Shown: positions 29,859-40,100 of the stretch, in pieces
How the letters are laid out: each line of letters starts with the position of its first letter
Numbering within the stretch: the first letter of the stretch is position 1
Source of the DNA: CAYNRE01 sp964399535
GTDB lineage: Bacteria > Planctomycetota > Planctomycetia > Pirellulales > CAYNRE01
Assembly (NCBI GenBank): GCA_964399535.1
Contig: CAYNRE010000044.1
Span: 1 to 64,000 of the forward strand
Length of the DNA: 64,000 nt
Reading direction: 5' to 3'
Program-made: the position numbers and the translations under genes
The notes under the pieces: model-generated
Databases searched by the model: none
The model's input: only the letters and a program-made list of their open reading frames with translations
What the model was told of the DNA's origin: nothing

Positions 29859-30944
29859 TTATAGCTCGGGCTCCGTTTCCCCGCCCGATCGCGTCGCCAG
29901 GGCGCGCCACACGGCGGGGTCGACCGTGTTGGCCGCGAACCGGGCCGAGCCATCGACCAACAACAGATTCACTCCCGAAGGGTGACGGCTGCGAGCCCCG
30001 CGCCAGCCATAGGGCGCGTAGCGCACTTCGGGCCCTCCGGTTAGCCGGTTGGCAATGCAATCGCACTCAGGCGAGTTCGGCATAAGAAAGTGGTTGTACA
30101 GGCCCGAGCGGTATTCGCCGTTGGCCCAGGAGAAGCCGCGGCGGTTGGTCACGTTCCACTTCGATGCCGCCTGGCAAGCGGCTTCGGTCAGCGGGGTGAT
30201 GAAGACAAAGCCGTACATCGTCTCGCGGTCCAACTGGCTGGCATCGCTCAGGCTCTCGGGCCCGGTGCCGAGAATGCTTTCCGACATGGCCGCCGTATGG
30301 CTGGTGCCGTCGGTGATGCGGGCCAGACGAATCTCGGAGTTCACGTAGAACACCCCATCGGTGTCCAGCGGAGTTCCACCGCCGCCCCCGCTGCCGGTGC
30401 AAGCCGCGTAATTGGTCGGGCCAAACCCCTCGGCCACGCTCTGACCGCGATCGCTCGGGCAAAGAAATTCGGAGACGACGAGCGACACCGGGTCGCGGTT
30501 GGCCGGAGTCACCAGGAAGTTGGTGTTGTACAGCGGCAAGTCCAGGTCGAGCCGGTTGTAGATCGCCGACTGCTCCAGGTATGGGGCCAGATGGGCCAGC
30601 GTCGACCAGCGATAAAACGTATGCGGGTGCGTCGGCGCCGCCGGGTAGGGCTTGGCGTCGGCCCCCGTGGGAAGGTGCTTGCGGGCACTCTCGAAATTAT
30701 GCAGGGCGATGCCCAATTGGCGAAAATGGTTCAAACAGCTTGCCCGGCGCGACGATTCCCGGGCCGCTTGCACGGCCGGCAGGAGCAGCGCCATCAGAAT
30801 GCCAATAATGGCGATTACGATCAGCAGCTCGACCAGCGTCAGGGCCGCGCGGCCGCTCGGCTTATGGCCGCGAGCCGCTGCAAACGCCCGCTTGGCGCGG
30901 CCATCGCACCGCGACAGGTAGCTCTCTGGCTGACCGAGATTCAT
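29859..30944 (-). CDS. DUF1559 domain protein with type IV pilin-like N-terminus
   Basis: ATG 30942-30944 with AAGGAAGG immediately upstream; 361 residues. After a ~33-residue basic leader comes a prepilin-type helix, ALTLVELLIVIAIIGILMAL, followed by LLPAVQAARESSRRASC. The DUF1559 body follows (NFRQLG-type segment HFRQLGIALHNFESA, EFLCPSDRG, TDGTSHTAAMSES). It ends with the usual NLLLVDGSARF. These proteins are a planctomycete hallmark present in many copies per genome. They are processed like type IV pilins and exported. Function unknown. The Phe that normally precedes TLVELL is Leu here. Confidence 0.9.
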   Translation of the reverse strand: MNLGQPESYLSRCDGRAKRAFAAARGHKPSGRAALTLVELLIVIAIIGILMALLLPAVQAARESSRRASCLNHFRQLGIALHNFESARKHLPTGADAKPYPAAPTHPHTFYRWSTLAHLAPYLEQSAIYNRLDLDLPLYNTNFLVTPANRDPVSLVVSEFLCPSDRGQSVAEGFGPTNYAACTGSGGGGGTPLDTDGVFYVNSEIRLARITDGTSHTAAMSESILGTGPESLSDASQLDRETMYGFVFITPLTEAACQAASKWNVTNRRGFSWANGEYRSGLYNHFLMPNSPECDCIANRLTGGPEVRYAPYGWRGARSRHPSGVNLLLVDGSARFAANTVDPAVWRALATRSGGETEPEL

Positions 30945-31113
30945 CGGCCTTCCTTGCGAGTAGGCAAACGAGTTGGCGCAAGCCGCGTGCCGGCCGTGGT
31001 AGGCATCGAACCTAGCCCCCGCCACGGGGGGGTCAACATTGGTCCCCGCGATCCCGGTGTGTGGTCCCGGTGTGACCGGTGGTGCCATGCTACCGGCGCC
31101 GTGGGGCGGCTGT

Positions 31114-32289
31114 CTACGGTTTGGCAGTCCGGGGCAAGGGCCAGAGCCCGCGCAGGCCGAAAACGATCAGGCTCGCCAGGCCGCCGAGCAGTGCCGTGCT
31201 GGGCTCGGGCACCGTTTGGGCACTGGGACAGGTCTTGCCGAAGTTGGCGGCCCAGAGGGCGTAGTCGCCCGCTCCCACCGATCCGTTTCCGTCGAAATCG
31301 GCGCTCAGACCAGGCGCGGTGCGGCCGAATTGGGCGGCCCAAAGCGCATAGTCGGCGGCCCCCACCTGGCAGTCGCCATTCGCGTCGCCCACGAGCGTGG
31401 CGCTAAAGGTTTCCAGCAAGAGCATCTGAGCGGGCAGTACCAAACCGCCTCCCTGATTGAAGTCGCCCAGGTAGGCGCCCGTGGCCGCGCTGAACTTCTG
31501 GACGACGTTCAGCCCCGTGCTGGTGGCCAAGAGCGTATCGTCGTCGAGCAACAACAGGCCGGAGGGGAAGGCGAACGCGCCGGCCGTGGCAAAAGTGCCT
31601 TCGGCGGCCCCCGTAGTGCCATCGAAGCGCTGGATGGTACCGCCCAAGAGCGAGGCGACCAGCAAGTCGCCGTTCGGCAAATATTCCATGCCGGCAGGCC
31701 CCAACAGGTTGGCCCCCGTGGCAAACGTCCCGAGCGACTCGCCGGTCGTGGGGTTGAACCGAATGATCTTGTCGGTACCAAAGCTGCTAACGAGCAAGCT
31801 GCCGTCGGGGGCGAGCTGCAGCGCCGAGGGGGCCACCAGAACCGAGTTGCCGAAGCCCCCCAGGGGGGCCCCCGTCGTGGCATCGAATCGAGCCACGCTG
31901 GTGCCGCCGAAGTTGCTGACGTACAGCGTATTGTTTGGCCCAAATAATAAATCGGCCGGATTCGCGAGCGTGGGCCCCGAGGCGAAGATGTCGATAAAGG
32001 CCCCCGTGCGGGCGTCGTACCTCAGAATTTGGTTCGTGCCGAAGCTGCTCACGTAGAGCCGGTCGTCGGGGCCGATGCGCACGCCCACGGGCTGCGACAG
32101 CCCGCCGCTGCCGGCGGAGACCAAATTGCCCAGCGACTGCCCGGTAACCGGATCGAAGCGGACGATGGTGTCCGAGTCGCGGCTGGAAACGAGCAATTCC
32201 GCCCGCGCAGGGGTGGTGGCGGCCGCGCCGACCGCGACCCCCCAGACCAGCCAGGCCGCGGCGCGATGCATGAGGCAACGACCCGCCAT
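31114..32289 (-). CDS. Secreted beta-propeller protein with dockerin repeats and PEP-CTERM signal
   Basis: ATG 32287-32289 with GAGAGG 5 nt upstream; 391 residues. A signal peptide (WLVWGVAVGAAATTPARA) is followed by ~250 residues of NHL/SMP-30-like propeller blades. Each blade has the pattern GPDDRLYVSSFGTNQILRYD or PDGSLLVSSFGTDKIIRF. Two dockerin type I-like calcium loops follow (GDANGDCQVGAADYALWAAQ and DFDGNGSVGAGDYALWAAN). It ends in a PEP-CTERM-type signal: VPEPSTALLGGLASLIVFG then basic residues. Probably exported and processed at the surface by exosortase. The ligand of the propeller is unknown. Confidence 0.85.
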   Translation of the reverse strand: MAGRCLMHRAAAWLVWGVAVGAAATTPARAELLVSSRDSDTIVRFDPVTGQSLGNLVSAGSGGLSQPVGVRIGPDDRLYVSSFGTNQILRYDARTGAFIDIFASGPTLANPADLLFGPNNTLYVSNFGGTSVARFDATTGAPLGGFGNSVLVAPSALQLAPDGSLLVSSFGTDKIIRFNPTTGESLGTFATGANLLGPAGMEYLPNGDLLVASLLGGTIQRFDGTTGAAEGTFATAGAFAFPSGLLLLDDDTLLATSTGLNVVQKFSAATGAYLGDFNQGGGLVLPAQMLLLETFSATLVGDANGDCQVGAADYALWAAQFGRTAPGLSADFDGNGSVGAGDYALWAANFGKTCPSAQTVPEPSTALLGGLASLIVFGLRGLWPLPRTAKP

Positions 32290-32560
32290 CCACGCCTCTC
32301 TCTTTCCCGATCGAACCTCCGCGCCGAAGACTTGCCGGGCCGTTGCCCCGGGTCGCTCGGTCGCGGCCTCTTTCTCCTGGCCGAGGGCTCGAGCGACCGC
32401 TCGCTCGGGCCTAACGACACCCTAGCCAGCGCGCGGGCAACTGGCAAGAGACCGCCACTGGTGCGCCGGGCAGACCAAGATGGCTTGTCACACGCCGACA
32501 GCAACCAGCCAACCGGTTTGGGCGGTCGCGGAGCTGGCGATTCAGCCGTGGCCCGCTCGA

Positions 32561-33427
32561 TCAATCGGTGGAAGTACCCGCCGGGGGTGGCAACACCTCG
32601 TCGACCGACCGTGAGATCGCGGCGCAGATCTCGTCAAGCTTCAGGTCGTCGGCCGAGGTGCCGAAGGGGTCCTCGACATTCTCGGCAATCAGTTCCAGGC
32701 CAACCATGAAATAGGCCACGGCAAGCACGGCGGGAATGGTCCAAAGGCCAAACTCTTGTACGAGCCCCCAGGGTAGCGTCACCAGATAGAGCCCCACGCA
32801 TTGCCGCACGAACGACCGCCAACTGGTGGAAATAGGGCTGGAGCGAATCCGCTCGCACGCGCCGCAAACATCCATCAGCCCCGCCGCGTGCCGGTCGAGG
32901 AAGAGCAGCTCGTAGCCGCCGAGCAACTCGTCCTGGCGCCAGGCCTCGATCCGCTCGTAGAGCCGGGTGGCGATGTACAGCGGTACATGCCGGGGTGGTT
33001 GGCTGGCGGGTGCAAAGGCATCGTAGCGGATCAAGTCGGCCTGGTCGCGCAGGTGGTCTTTCAGCGCCAAGGCGAACGACACCAACTGGCGGCCGAAGTG
33101 GTGCTTTTCGTCGGGCCTGGCCCGGACGCAGCTTTGCACCTTGAGGGCCAGATTGCGGCTGTCGTTTACCAATTGCCCCCATTGTTTGCGTCCCTCCCAC
33201 CAGCGGTCGTAAGCCGTATTGGTGCGGAATACCAGGAGCAGGCCGAGCACGGCGCCGAACAGGGTATGCAAGTTCGAGCGCAGCACCAGTTGCTCGCCGG
33301 CCCGCCACCATTCCAAGGCCACGACCAAGGCCGCGTATCCGGCCGCCGCCAGCCCCACCATCGCCGTGCGGCGGAACACGGGCGTATCTCGCACCGCCTG
33401 GGCCGCTTCCACGGTCGATCGCCACAT
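32561..33427 (-). CDS. Bestrophin family ion channel-like protein
   Basis: The start is taken at ATG 33425-33427; 288 residues. Features of bacterial bestrophins: two N-terminal membrane helices (MVGLAAAGYAALVVALEW and the LFGAVLGLLLVFRTNTAYDRWWEGRKQWG segment), a soluble helical middle, a second pair of membrane helices (VGLYLVTLPWGLVQEFGLWT, VLAVAYFMVGLELIAE), and the conserved NVEDPFGTSADDLKLD. Bacterial homologues form pentameric cation-selective channels. The physiological role here is unknown. Confidence 0.88.
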   Translation of the reverse strand: MWRSTVEAAQAVRDTPVFRRTAMVGLAAAGYAALVVALEWWRAGEQLVLRSNLHTLFGAVLGLLLVFRTNTAYDRWWEGRKQWGQLVNDSRNLALKVQSCVRARPDEKHHFGRQLVSFALALKDHLRDQADLIRYDAFAPASQPPRHVPLYIATRLYERIEAWRQDELLGGYELLFLDRHAAGLMDVCGACERIRSSPISTSWRSFVRQCVGLYLVTLPWGLVQEFGLWTIPAVLAVAYFMVGLELIAENVEDPFGTSADDLKLDEICAAISRSVDEVLPPPAGTSTD

Positions 33428-33560
33428 GCTTCGCAACTCGCTCGATTCTAGGCCCCCGGCAAAGCAGCGCTGCGCGCCGAACCACCGGACGGCCGCGGCC
33501 GGAGCGGGAGTGTAAACCGAAGGCCCCCTCGCGGGCAATTGCCGTGGGCCGTTGGGGGCC

Positions 33561-34907
33561 TTACCGTGCCGGAGGCGCAGCCCCGAGGGCCACCAAGCCT
33601 GGCCACCAGGCATCGAGCAACCGGCCCAAGCGGGCCAGCCGCTGGGGCTCGGCGGCCGCCAGGTCGCGATCTTCCCAAGGGTCGTGAAGCAAGTGGAACA
33701 GGACCGGCACCTGGCCCGGCAGGCGGGTAGAGTTGGGCATTATGGCTTTCCAACCGTCGGCCACGATCCAACGATACTCCAGGTTTTCGGCCGGCCGCTC
33801 GAGCGAGATCGCGTTGTGAGTGTAGGCGGCGCCGCAGAGGGCCTGGCGGCCGGCGACTTGATCCTCGTCGAGCAAGTTCACCCCCGGACATTGCGAAGGC
33901 ACCGGGCGGCCGCAGGCTGCCGCAATGGTCGGCAAAACATCGATTGAGCCCACTACGTGGTCGTCGCGGGCCGGCTCGACGTGGCCCGGCCAACTCACCA
34001 AAATCGGCGTGCGCAGCCCCCCTTCGTAGGGCGTTCGCTTGGAGCGGGGAGCGAATCGATCGGCCTCGGGATCTTGAATCCAGCCGTTGTCGGCCAGGTA
34101 GATCACGAGCGTGTTTTCCGCCAGGCCTCGCTGGTTGAGCATCTCGAATAGCTGGCCACAGGTTTCGTCGAACCAGGTAATGTTGGCCCAGTACCGCGCC
34201 ACCGGCAGCGAGGGGGCCACGTCTCGGTACAGGTCGACGAATCGGTCGGGCGCGTCGTGGGGCTGGTGCGGAAGCATCGGGGCGTACCAGACGAAGAACG
34301 GTTTCCGCTGGGTTTGAACTCGGTCGAGAAAATCGGCAATCGGCTGCATCGTGAGCCGCCCGATGGCTAATCCCTCGTCTCCGTGGCGCCCTCCTCGCGA
34401 TTCGTCGCCGTGCGTCATACCGTCGGTAAAGCCCGCGCTTCGGTAGGAGCCTTGCCACCACTTGCCGGTCTGCAGGCTGGCGTATCCCTCGAGCAGGCGC
34501 GGGAGGGTCTGGCAGGCGCGCATCCGCGCCGTCATGGCGGCTCGTCCTGCCAGGAATTCGGGCTGGTTCGCGCGGCGCCCCGCCGGACGGTTGGGGTCGC
34601 TCCCCGCGGGGGCCGGCGGGTCGTTGCTGGTAATGCCGTGCTGGTGCGGGTCGAGGCCCGTAATGATCGACGCCAGGCTCGGACAACATAGCGGCGCCGC
34701 CACGTGGCCCCAGGGAAATACCAGGCTGCGGGCCGCCAGCCGGTCGATGTGCGGCGTTTGGATGTGGGGGTGGCCCAAGAACCCGTAATCGGCCGCCCCG
34801 TGGTCGTCGGCGATGATCAGCACCACGTTCGGGCCCGGTGGTGCCGCGGCCAGCCCCTGTGCCGTCAGCAGCATCGCCAGGGCCCCGATCCAAGTTCGAC
34901 TGGTCAT
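33561..34907 (-). CDS. Sulfatase
   Basis: ATG 34905-34907 gives a signal peptide (RTWIGALAMLLTAQGLAAA) and 448 residues; an in-frame start 33 nt upstream is less likely. Alkaline-phosphatase-superfamily metal residues: NVVLIIADDHG (D34, D35) and YLADNGW near residue 300. The formylglycine site is CCPSLASIITG, with Cys74 the residue to be converted. The usual CxPSR has Leu where Arg is expected. MLPHQPHD and YEGGLRTPILVSWPG are typical of the family. It would remove sulfate esters from exported polysaccharides in the periplasm. Specificity unknown. Confidence 0.88.
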   Translation of the reverse strand: MTSRTWIGALAMLLTAQGLAAAPPGPNVVLIIADDHGAADYGFLGHPHIQTPHIDRLAARSLVFPWGHVAAPLCCPSLASIITGLDPHQHGITSNDPPAPAGSDPNRPAGRRANQPEFLAGRAAMTARMRACQTLPRLLEGYASLQTGKWWQGSYRSAGFTDGMTHGDESRGGRHGDEGLAIGRLTMQPIADFLDRVQTQRKPFFVWYAPMLPHQPHDAPDRFVDLYRDVAPSLPVARYWANITWFDETCGQLFEMLNQRGLAENTLVIYLADNGWIQDPEADRFAPRSKRTPYEGGLRTPILVSWPGHVEPARDDHVVGSIDVLPTIAAACGRPVPSQCPGVNLLDEDQVAGRQALCGAAYTHNAISLERPAENLEYRWIVADGWKAIMPNSTRLPGQVPVLFHLLHDPWEDRDLAAAEPQRLARLGRLLDAWWPGLVALGAAPPAR

Positions 34908-35115
34908 CGCTCGCCCCTGGCTTGTTTCCGGAGTTCCCAAATACCCTGGTTGGGGCCGGCCATCGCCGGTTTGAACCGATCTGACGAGTGCGCTGTCACA
35001 ACCTGATTTTCGGGTCCGGGCGTATCACGGAGCACTCGGTATTTGTTTGCCGTCGAACCCCTTGCGTGTTCGGCGGTCGTGCTGCTTCAACCATTATTCT
35101 ACGGGTGACCTGGTA

Positions 35116-36426
35116 CTAGAGCAGCTCGAGCAGGACCAGCGTTTGATCGTCGACGGCCGGGCAGCCCGCGGTGAACTGCGCCAGCGCGGCGAGCACCCGG
35201 GCGAGCAGGTCCTCGGCCCCCGCGCCGCAGTGCTCGAGCGCGGCGTCGAGCCCTGCCGAGCCAAACTGCTGGCCGGCCGGGTTGAGCGCTTCGGTAATGC
35301 CGTCGGTGTAGAGCACCACCCGATCGCCCCGCTCGAGCTGCTGGTGGTAGCTGGGATACGAGACCGCTTCGTCGATTCCCAGGGGCAAGTGGCCCACCTG
35401 GTCGAGCGACGATACCGTCCCGCGGCGGCAGTGCTTAACTCGGGGCGGGTTGTGCCCGGCGTTGGCATACTCGAGCCGTCGCGCCGCCGGATCGTAGATG
35501 CCGTAAAACGCCGTGACGAAACTCCCCACTTCGCCCGTGTAGTGGCGCGCCAACTGGGCGTTCAAGTAGCTGAGCAACTCGCCGGGGGGCGTGGGTGGCC
35601 CGGGATAGCCGTGGGCGATCGAATGCGTAATAGCCATCACCACCGCGGCCGGGGTGCCGTGGCCGCTGACGTCGGCAATCAGGACCCCCCATTTTCCGTC
35701 GGGGAGGGGAAAGAAATCGTAGTAGTCGCCGCCGGCTCGGCGCGACGTGCGGTACTCGGCCGCCAGCCGGACGCCCGGTATCTCGGGTAGGCGCTGGGGC
35801 AACAGCGAGCGTTGAATGTCGGCCACGATCTTCAGCTCGTGGTCGACCGCGCGGTAGGCGGCCTCGAGCTGGTCGGCCAGCACCAGGTTTTGCGTGGCCC
35901 GGCCGAACAGGTTCGACATCCAGGTCATCTGCGGCAATTCCTCGGGGTCGAATGCCCCCGGCTCGCGCCGCAGCCCGACGAACATATTCAGCGCCTCGCC
36001 GCGGTCGAACAGCGGGATCGCCACCAGCGACCGGTGGCCGGCCAGGTACTCGGCGGCCGGGTCGTCGCTGCTGATCTTTAAGTCGTCGAACAGCCGGGGC
36101 TCATTGGCGTAGATCAACTCCCCCAGAATGCCGCCGGCGACCAGCGGGAGCCGTTCGGGTTGTTTCCAAGGGTTGACTTCATCCTCCCAGCCGCTGTAGC
36201 GGGTAATGCGCAGCTCGGGGGCCTGCAGCCCACGGCGGCTGAGCGAAAGCCGGCGATTCATGGGCACCAGGCGGCTCATACGCTGGGTGTATCGGCGGAC
36301 CATCGACTGCGGGTCGGTGGCCGAGCTCATTTCGCGCATTAAATCCACGACGGCTGCCAGGCGCGATTGCCAAGGCAGGGCCGACGCCGGAAACATGCTC
36401 GACGTCGCGGCAGTTTCTTGAGCCAT
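35116..36426 (-). CDS. PP2C-type Ser/Thr phosphatase with N-terminal GAF-like sensor (RsbU/SpoIIE-like)
   Basis: ATG 36424-36426 with AAGGA upstream; 436 residues. Residues ~20-185 look like a GAF domain (LRITRYSGWEDE, SLVAIPLFDRGEALNMFVGL). A helical linker (ELKIVADIQRSLLPQRLPEI) is characteristic of the segment before SpoIIE catalytic domains. The phosphatase domain has RRAGGDYYDFF (D234), LIADVSGHGTPAA, YANAGHNPP, VVLYTDGITEA and DDQTLVLL, i.e. the metal-binding acidic residues are kept. Such proteins dephosphorylate anti-anti-sigma factors. No partner kinase or STAS gene is visible nearby. Confidence 0.88.
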   Translation of the reverse strand: MAQETAATSSMFPASALPWQSRLAAVVDLMREMSSATDPQSMVRRYTQRMSRLVPMNRRLSLSRRGLQAPELRITRYSGWEDEVNPWKQPERLPLVAGGILGELIYANEPRLFDDLKISSDDPAAEYLAGHRSLVAIPLFDRGEALNMFVGLRREPGAFDPEELPQMTWMSNLFGRATQNLVLADQLEAAYRAVDHELKIVADIQRSLLPQRLPEIPGVRLAAEYRTSRRAGGDYYDFFPLPDGKWGVLIADVSGHGTPAAVVMAITHSIAHGYPGPPTPPGELLSYLNAQLARHYTGEVGSFVTAFYGIYDPAARRLEYANAGHNPPRVKHCRRGTVSSLDQVGHLPLGIDEAVSYPSYHQQLERGDRVVLYTDGITEALNPAGQQFGSAGLDAALEHCGAGAEDLLARVLAALAQFTAGCPAVDDQTLVLLELL

Positions 36427-36645
36427 CGGGTTGTTGTCCTTGCCGAGAATGCCGGTTGCCCCGGAGGGAAAACCGGGTCGGTCGATTCTAGCCCATGGCG
36501 CACCGCGGGCGTAGCCGCCGGCCCGCCTCGGCGGGGGCGCGGTGTCGCAGGCTCGCGGCCCGCACGCCATCCGTTAAACTGCTCGAACGCCGCACCCGGC
36601 TGCGGGGCGGCCCGGCACGAAAATCCCGGGGAGGCTAAACCGGCC

Positions 36646-37086
36646 ATGTACGACCTGATCAAAGCCCAATTGACGCAAAGCGTACCGTTTGCTCAGCATG
36701 TCGGGGTCGCGCTCGAAGAGGTGGGGGCGGGCACCGCCACGGCCCTCTTGCCTTCACAGCCACACCTGCTCAACCACATTCAAACCCAGCACGCCGGAGC
36801 CCTGTTCAGCGCCGGCGAGACCGCCTCGGGCGCGGCCGTGGTCGGAGCATTCGCCGAACGCATGTTCGAGATTCGCCCCATCGCCACCGAGGCCACGATT
36901 CGCTACGTAAAGAAAGCAGTGGGGCCCATCCGGGCCAGCGCGCAGACCGACAAGCCCGTCGCCGAGCTCACCACGCTGCTCGACGAACACAAGCGGGTGG
37001 GTTTTCAGGTGGCCGTGACCCTGCGCGACGAGTCGGGCACCACGGTGGCGGAAATGACGGTCGGCTGGCTCGTCTCGCAGCGCTAG
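36646..37086 (+). CDS. Hotdog-fold thioesterase-like protein (DUF4442/PaaI type)
   Basis: ATG 36646 with GGGGAGG about 11 nt upstream; 146 residues. Single hotdog domain: QTQHAGALFSAGETASGAA is the expected N-terminal motif, followed by ATIRYVKKAVGPIRASAQ and a final strand MTVGWLV. It probably hydrolyses an acyl-CoA thioester in the cytoplasm; no substrate can be named. The gene stands alone between a divergent phosphatase and the convergent giant TPR gene (17 bp between stops). Confidence 0.78.
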   Translation: MYDLIKAQLTQSVPFAQHVGVALEEVGAGTATALLPSQPHLLNHIQTQHAGALFSAGETASGAAVVGAFAERMFEIRPIATEATIRYVKKAVGPIRASAQTDKPVAELTTLLDEHKRVGFQVAVTLRDESGTTVAEMTVGWLVSQR

Positions 37087-37103
37087 TTGCTCCCGCTCGC
37101 GCG

Positions 37104-40100
37104 CTATCGCGGCAAACGGCTTTCGAGCGTGCTGCGCTCTTGGCGTTCCCAAGGGTCCAGCCCAGCCGGATTCAGCCCGAGTTCCGCGGCCCGATCGAGC
37201 GACTGACGGGCCTCGACCGGGTCTCCGGCCCGCATTTGCGCCAGGGCCAGATGCAGCAGCCAATTGGGGGGCGCGCCCGGCCAGGCAATGGCCTCGTTCA
37301 GCGGCGCCAGAGCGGTCCGGGGGTCGTCGCGAGCCAAGGCGATCTGCCCCAGGATATCGACCAGCCACCCGCTGCGGCCCGTCGATTCGATCGCGTTTTC
37401 GATCAACTCCGAAGAATCGGCGCCGGACTCCCCCTGGCGCACCGTGGCGATGACCAGCCAGGCGACCGCCGAATCATCGTCGGGCGCGAGCGAATGGGCC
37501 TTTCGCAAGGGGGCCAGAGCCTCGGCATAATTTCCGGTCATTAGCCGAAAACGGCCGGCGGCCAACAAAAGCCCCAGGTGGTCGGGATCAGCCAGCAGCG
37601 CCCGGTCGACCAGCTCGAATGCTTGCTGAGCTTGGCTTGGCGTCAGCGACGAGGCCGCGGCCAGGCCGGCCAAATGCGCTGCCGCGGCCGGGGTAGCGCT
37701 GTCCTGGGCAGCCGCGGCGGCCAGTTTAGCTGCCTCGAGGGGCCGGCCTTGCTCCAGGAGCCACCGGGCGTAACTCCAGCGGCAGGCCGGGTCGAGCGCG
37801 CAGGCCCGCTCAAAGCACCCTTGCGCCGCGGTCGGTTCGTCGAGCGCGCTGAGCCAGCCGGCGGCTGCGACCAGTTCCGCCCCCTGGGCTCGCGGACCGA
37901 GGGCCATGGCCAATCGCTCCTCAAGGGCTGCTTCGATGGCCAGCCGCGGATCGCTCGTTTCATCCCAATCTCCCTCGGCCGTTCGCCCCAGCCCCACGGC
38001 AGCCAACTGGGCCGGGCCGGCCGTGGCGAAGAGCGCGAGCCAATGTCGAGCTTCGTCGAACTGGTCGCGCGAAAGTAACTCGCGAAGCCAACGATCGAGG
38101 TACCGGGTTGAGTCGACGGCACTGGTGAGCAACTCTCGAAACCGGTCGGCCCCCTGGCGCCAGTGACCGCTGGCCACGGCTAATTCGGCGGCCAGGGCGC
38201 GATCGCTTTCGGTGGCTAGTTCCGGGTCGGCCAGCAGGGGAGCCAGCTCTTTTTGTGCCCGCCCCAGGTCGCCCGGTTGGCCGCGCGCCGCCAACAGTTC
38301 GGCACGCAGCCGCACCGCATCGGGCGGGAGCCGATCGAGCGGCCGGCGGCGCCCGCCCGCCATTTCCCAGGCCTCGTTCCAATGGGCAGTCGAGCCCGAC
38401 TGAATCAGTGCCCAGAGCAAGTCGCGCCGGGCAGCGAAATCGCCGCCGTCGAGTTCAGACAGCTTGCGGCGAGCCTGCACCAACAGTTCGGCATGGCGGT
38501 GCTGGGCGAACTCGGCCACCAACGAAAAGGCGGCTCTGGGTTCGCTGGGCGACTCGACGGCCGAATAGGCCGCTCGGGCGTCTTGCCACCGGCCCAGCAG
38601 TTCGGCGACGCGGCCTGAAACCAATTCGCGGTCGGAGGCCGAGAGCTGCGCCAGCCCCCCAGCGCGGACGGCTAGTTCCTCGACTCCCGACTGGCTACCG
38701 GCTGCCGAGCGAGCATCGGCCAAGGCGAGCCAGGCGGCGGCCAGCCCCGGCTCCGCGGTGCACAAAGCGGCAAGCGTGGTTTCGGCCTCGGCAACTCGGC
38801 CGGCGGCCAAGAGCGATCGGCACCAGGCCAATTCCGTTCGGGCATCGGCGGCCTGGTCGTCGGTTGGCCGCGCCAGGCCGAGGGCGGCGCTGGTGCGGCC
38901 ACCCCGCAGCAAGAGACCCACGATCGCCTCGCGGTCGGCAGGCGAGATCGCTTGGAGCACCGCCGGCCGGGCTAGCTGCTGCTCTAATTCATCCCACGCT
39001 CGCCGCAGAGCGAGCAGGCGCAGGTAACGCCCCGTTCCCTCGGACTCGACACTTCCCTGTTGGTTGGCTTGGCGATAGTTCTCCAGGGCCAGCTCAGGCT
39101 GCTGAAGCCGTTCGGCGACCATGCCGCGCGTCCAATAGCCGGTGGGCCAGCCGGGACGCAACCGCACCAAATCGGCCGCCAAGCGCTCGAGATCCGACCG
39201 CTCGGTGCTACTGGCGCTGGCCAGCGTGGCCAGCATTCGGCGGCACTCGGCCGAGCGCCAGGCGGTGCCTAATTCACCCTCGATTTCGTGCAGCGTTCGC
39301 TCGACGCGGCGGGCCGATTCCCAGTCGGCCTGATCAACCGCTAAACGGTGGCGCAACTGCCAGAGCGGCACCGTGGTATCGGTGGTCCGATCGAGCAAGG
39401 CCAGTTCGCCGGCTGCCTGGCGCGTGCCCCCCGCGCGGATTTGTTCCGCCAGGCGAACCGCGGTCCAGGCGTCTCGGGTGGCGCCGGTGGCGTGCTTCTC
39501 GGCCTCGATGGCGCGGGCCAAGGCAAGCTCGGCCTGACCGCGGCCCGATGCGCGGGCGATCGCATAGCGCCAGGCCGCGGCTTGATCGGGGCAGCGGGCA
39601 AGAAACTCGGCCAAGAGCTCGTCGGCCGATTCCGGGCGGTTCTGGTGATCCAGCGCTCGCACGAGCGAGCGATGCGCGCGCCAGGAACTGGGGAACTGGG
39701 CGACCAACTCAGCAAGCTCGGTCAGCGCGGTACTCAAGTTCTCGCGCAGCAGACTGGCCTCGGCCCTCAACCGACGGAGCTCGGCCGTGGGTGAGATTTC
39801 CAGGCCGGCCCCATCGTCCGACTCCCTGGCAAGCTCGTCGGGGCTCAAGTTGGCCACGGCGTCGTCCCAACTCAGCCAATCGCGCGGCTCCGCCGTAAAC
39901 TGCCAAAAGCGTTCCAGTTGGCAGCGGGCCCACCCGAGCGTGGCGCTCGGGGAATGAGCTTGCTGGCCGAGCGAGGAGAGCACCTGCTGGTACTGTTCGG
40001 CGGCGAAAGACCAGGCCTCGGCCTCTTCCCAGGCCTCGGCCGCGGCCCAGCGGAACAGCGGTGGGAAGTCGGCTAGTCGAGCGGCCTGCTCGTAGGCCAC

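Noticed and set aside
33448..34893. Alternative 481-codon frame over the sulfatase
   Set aside because: The sulfatase frame has metal and formylglycine motifs; the alternative is a GC-driven shadow.
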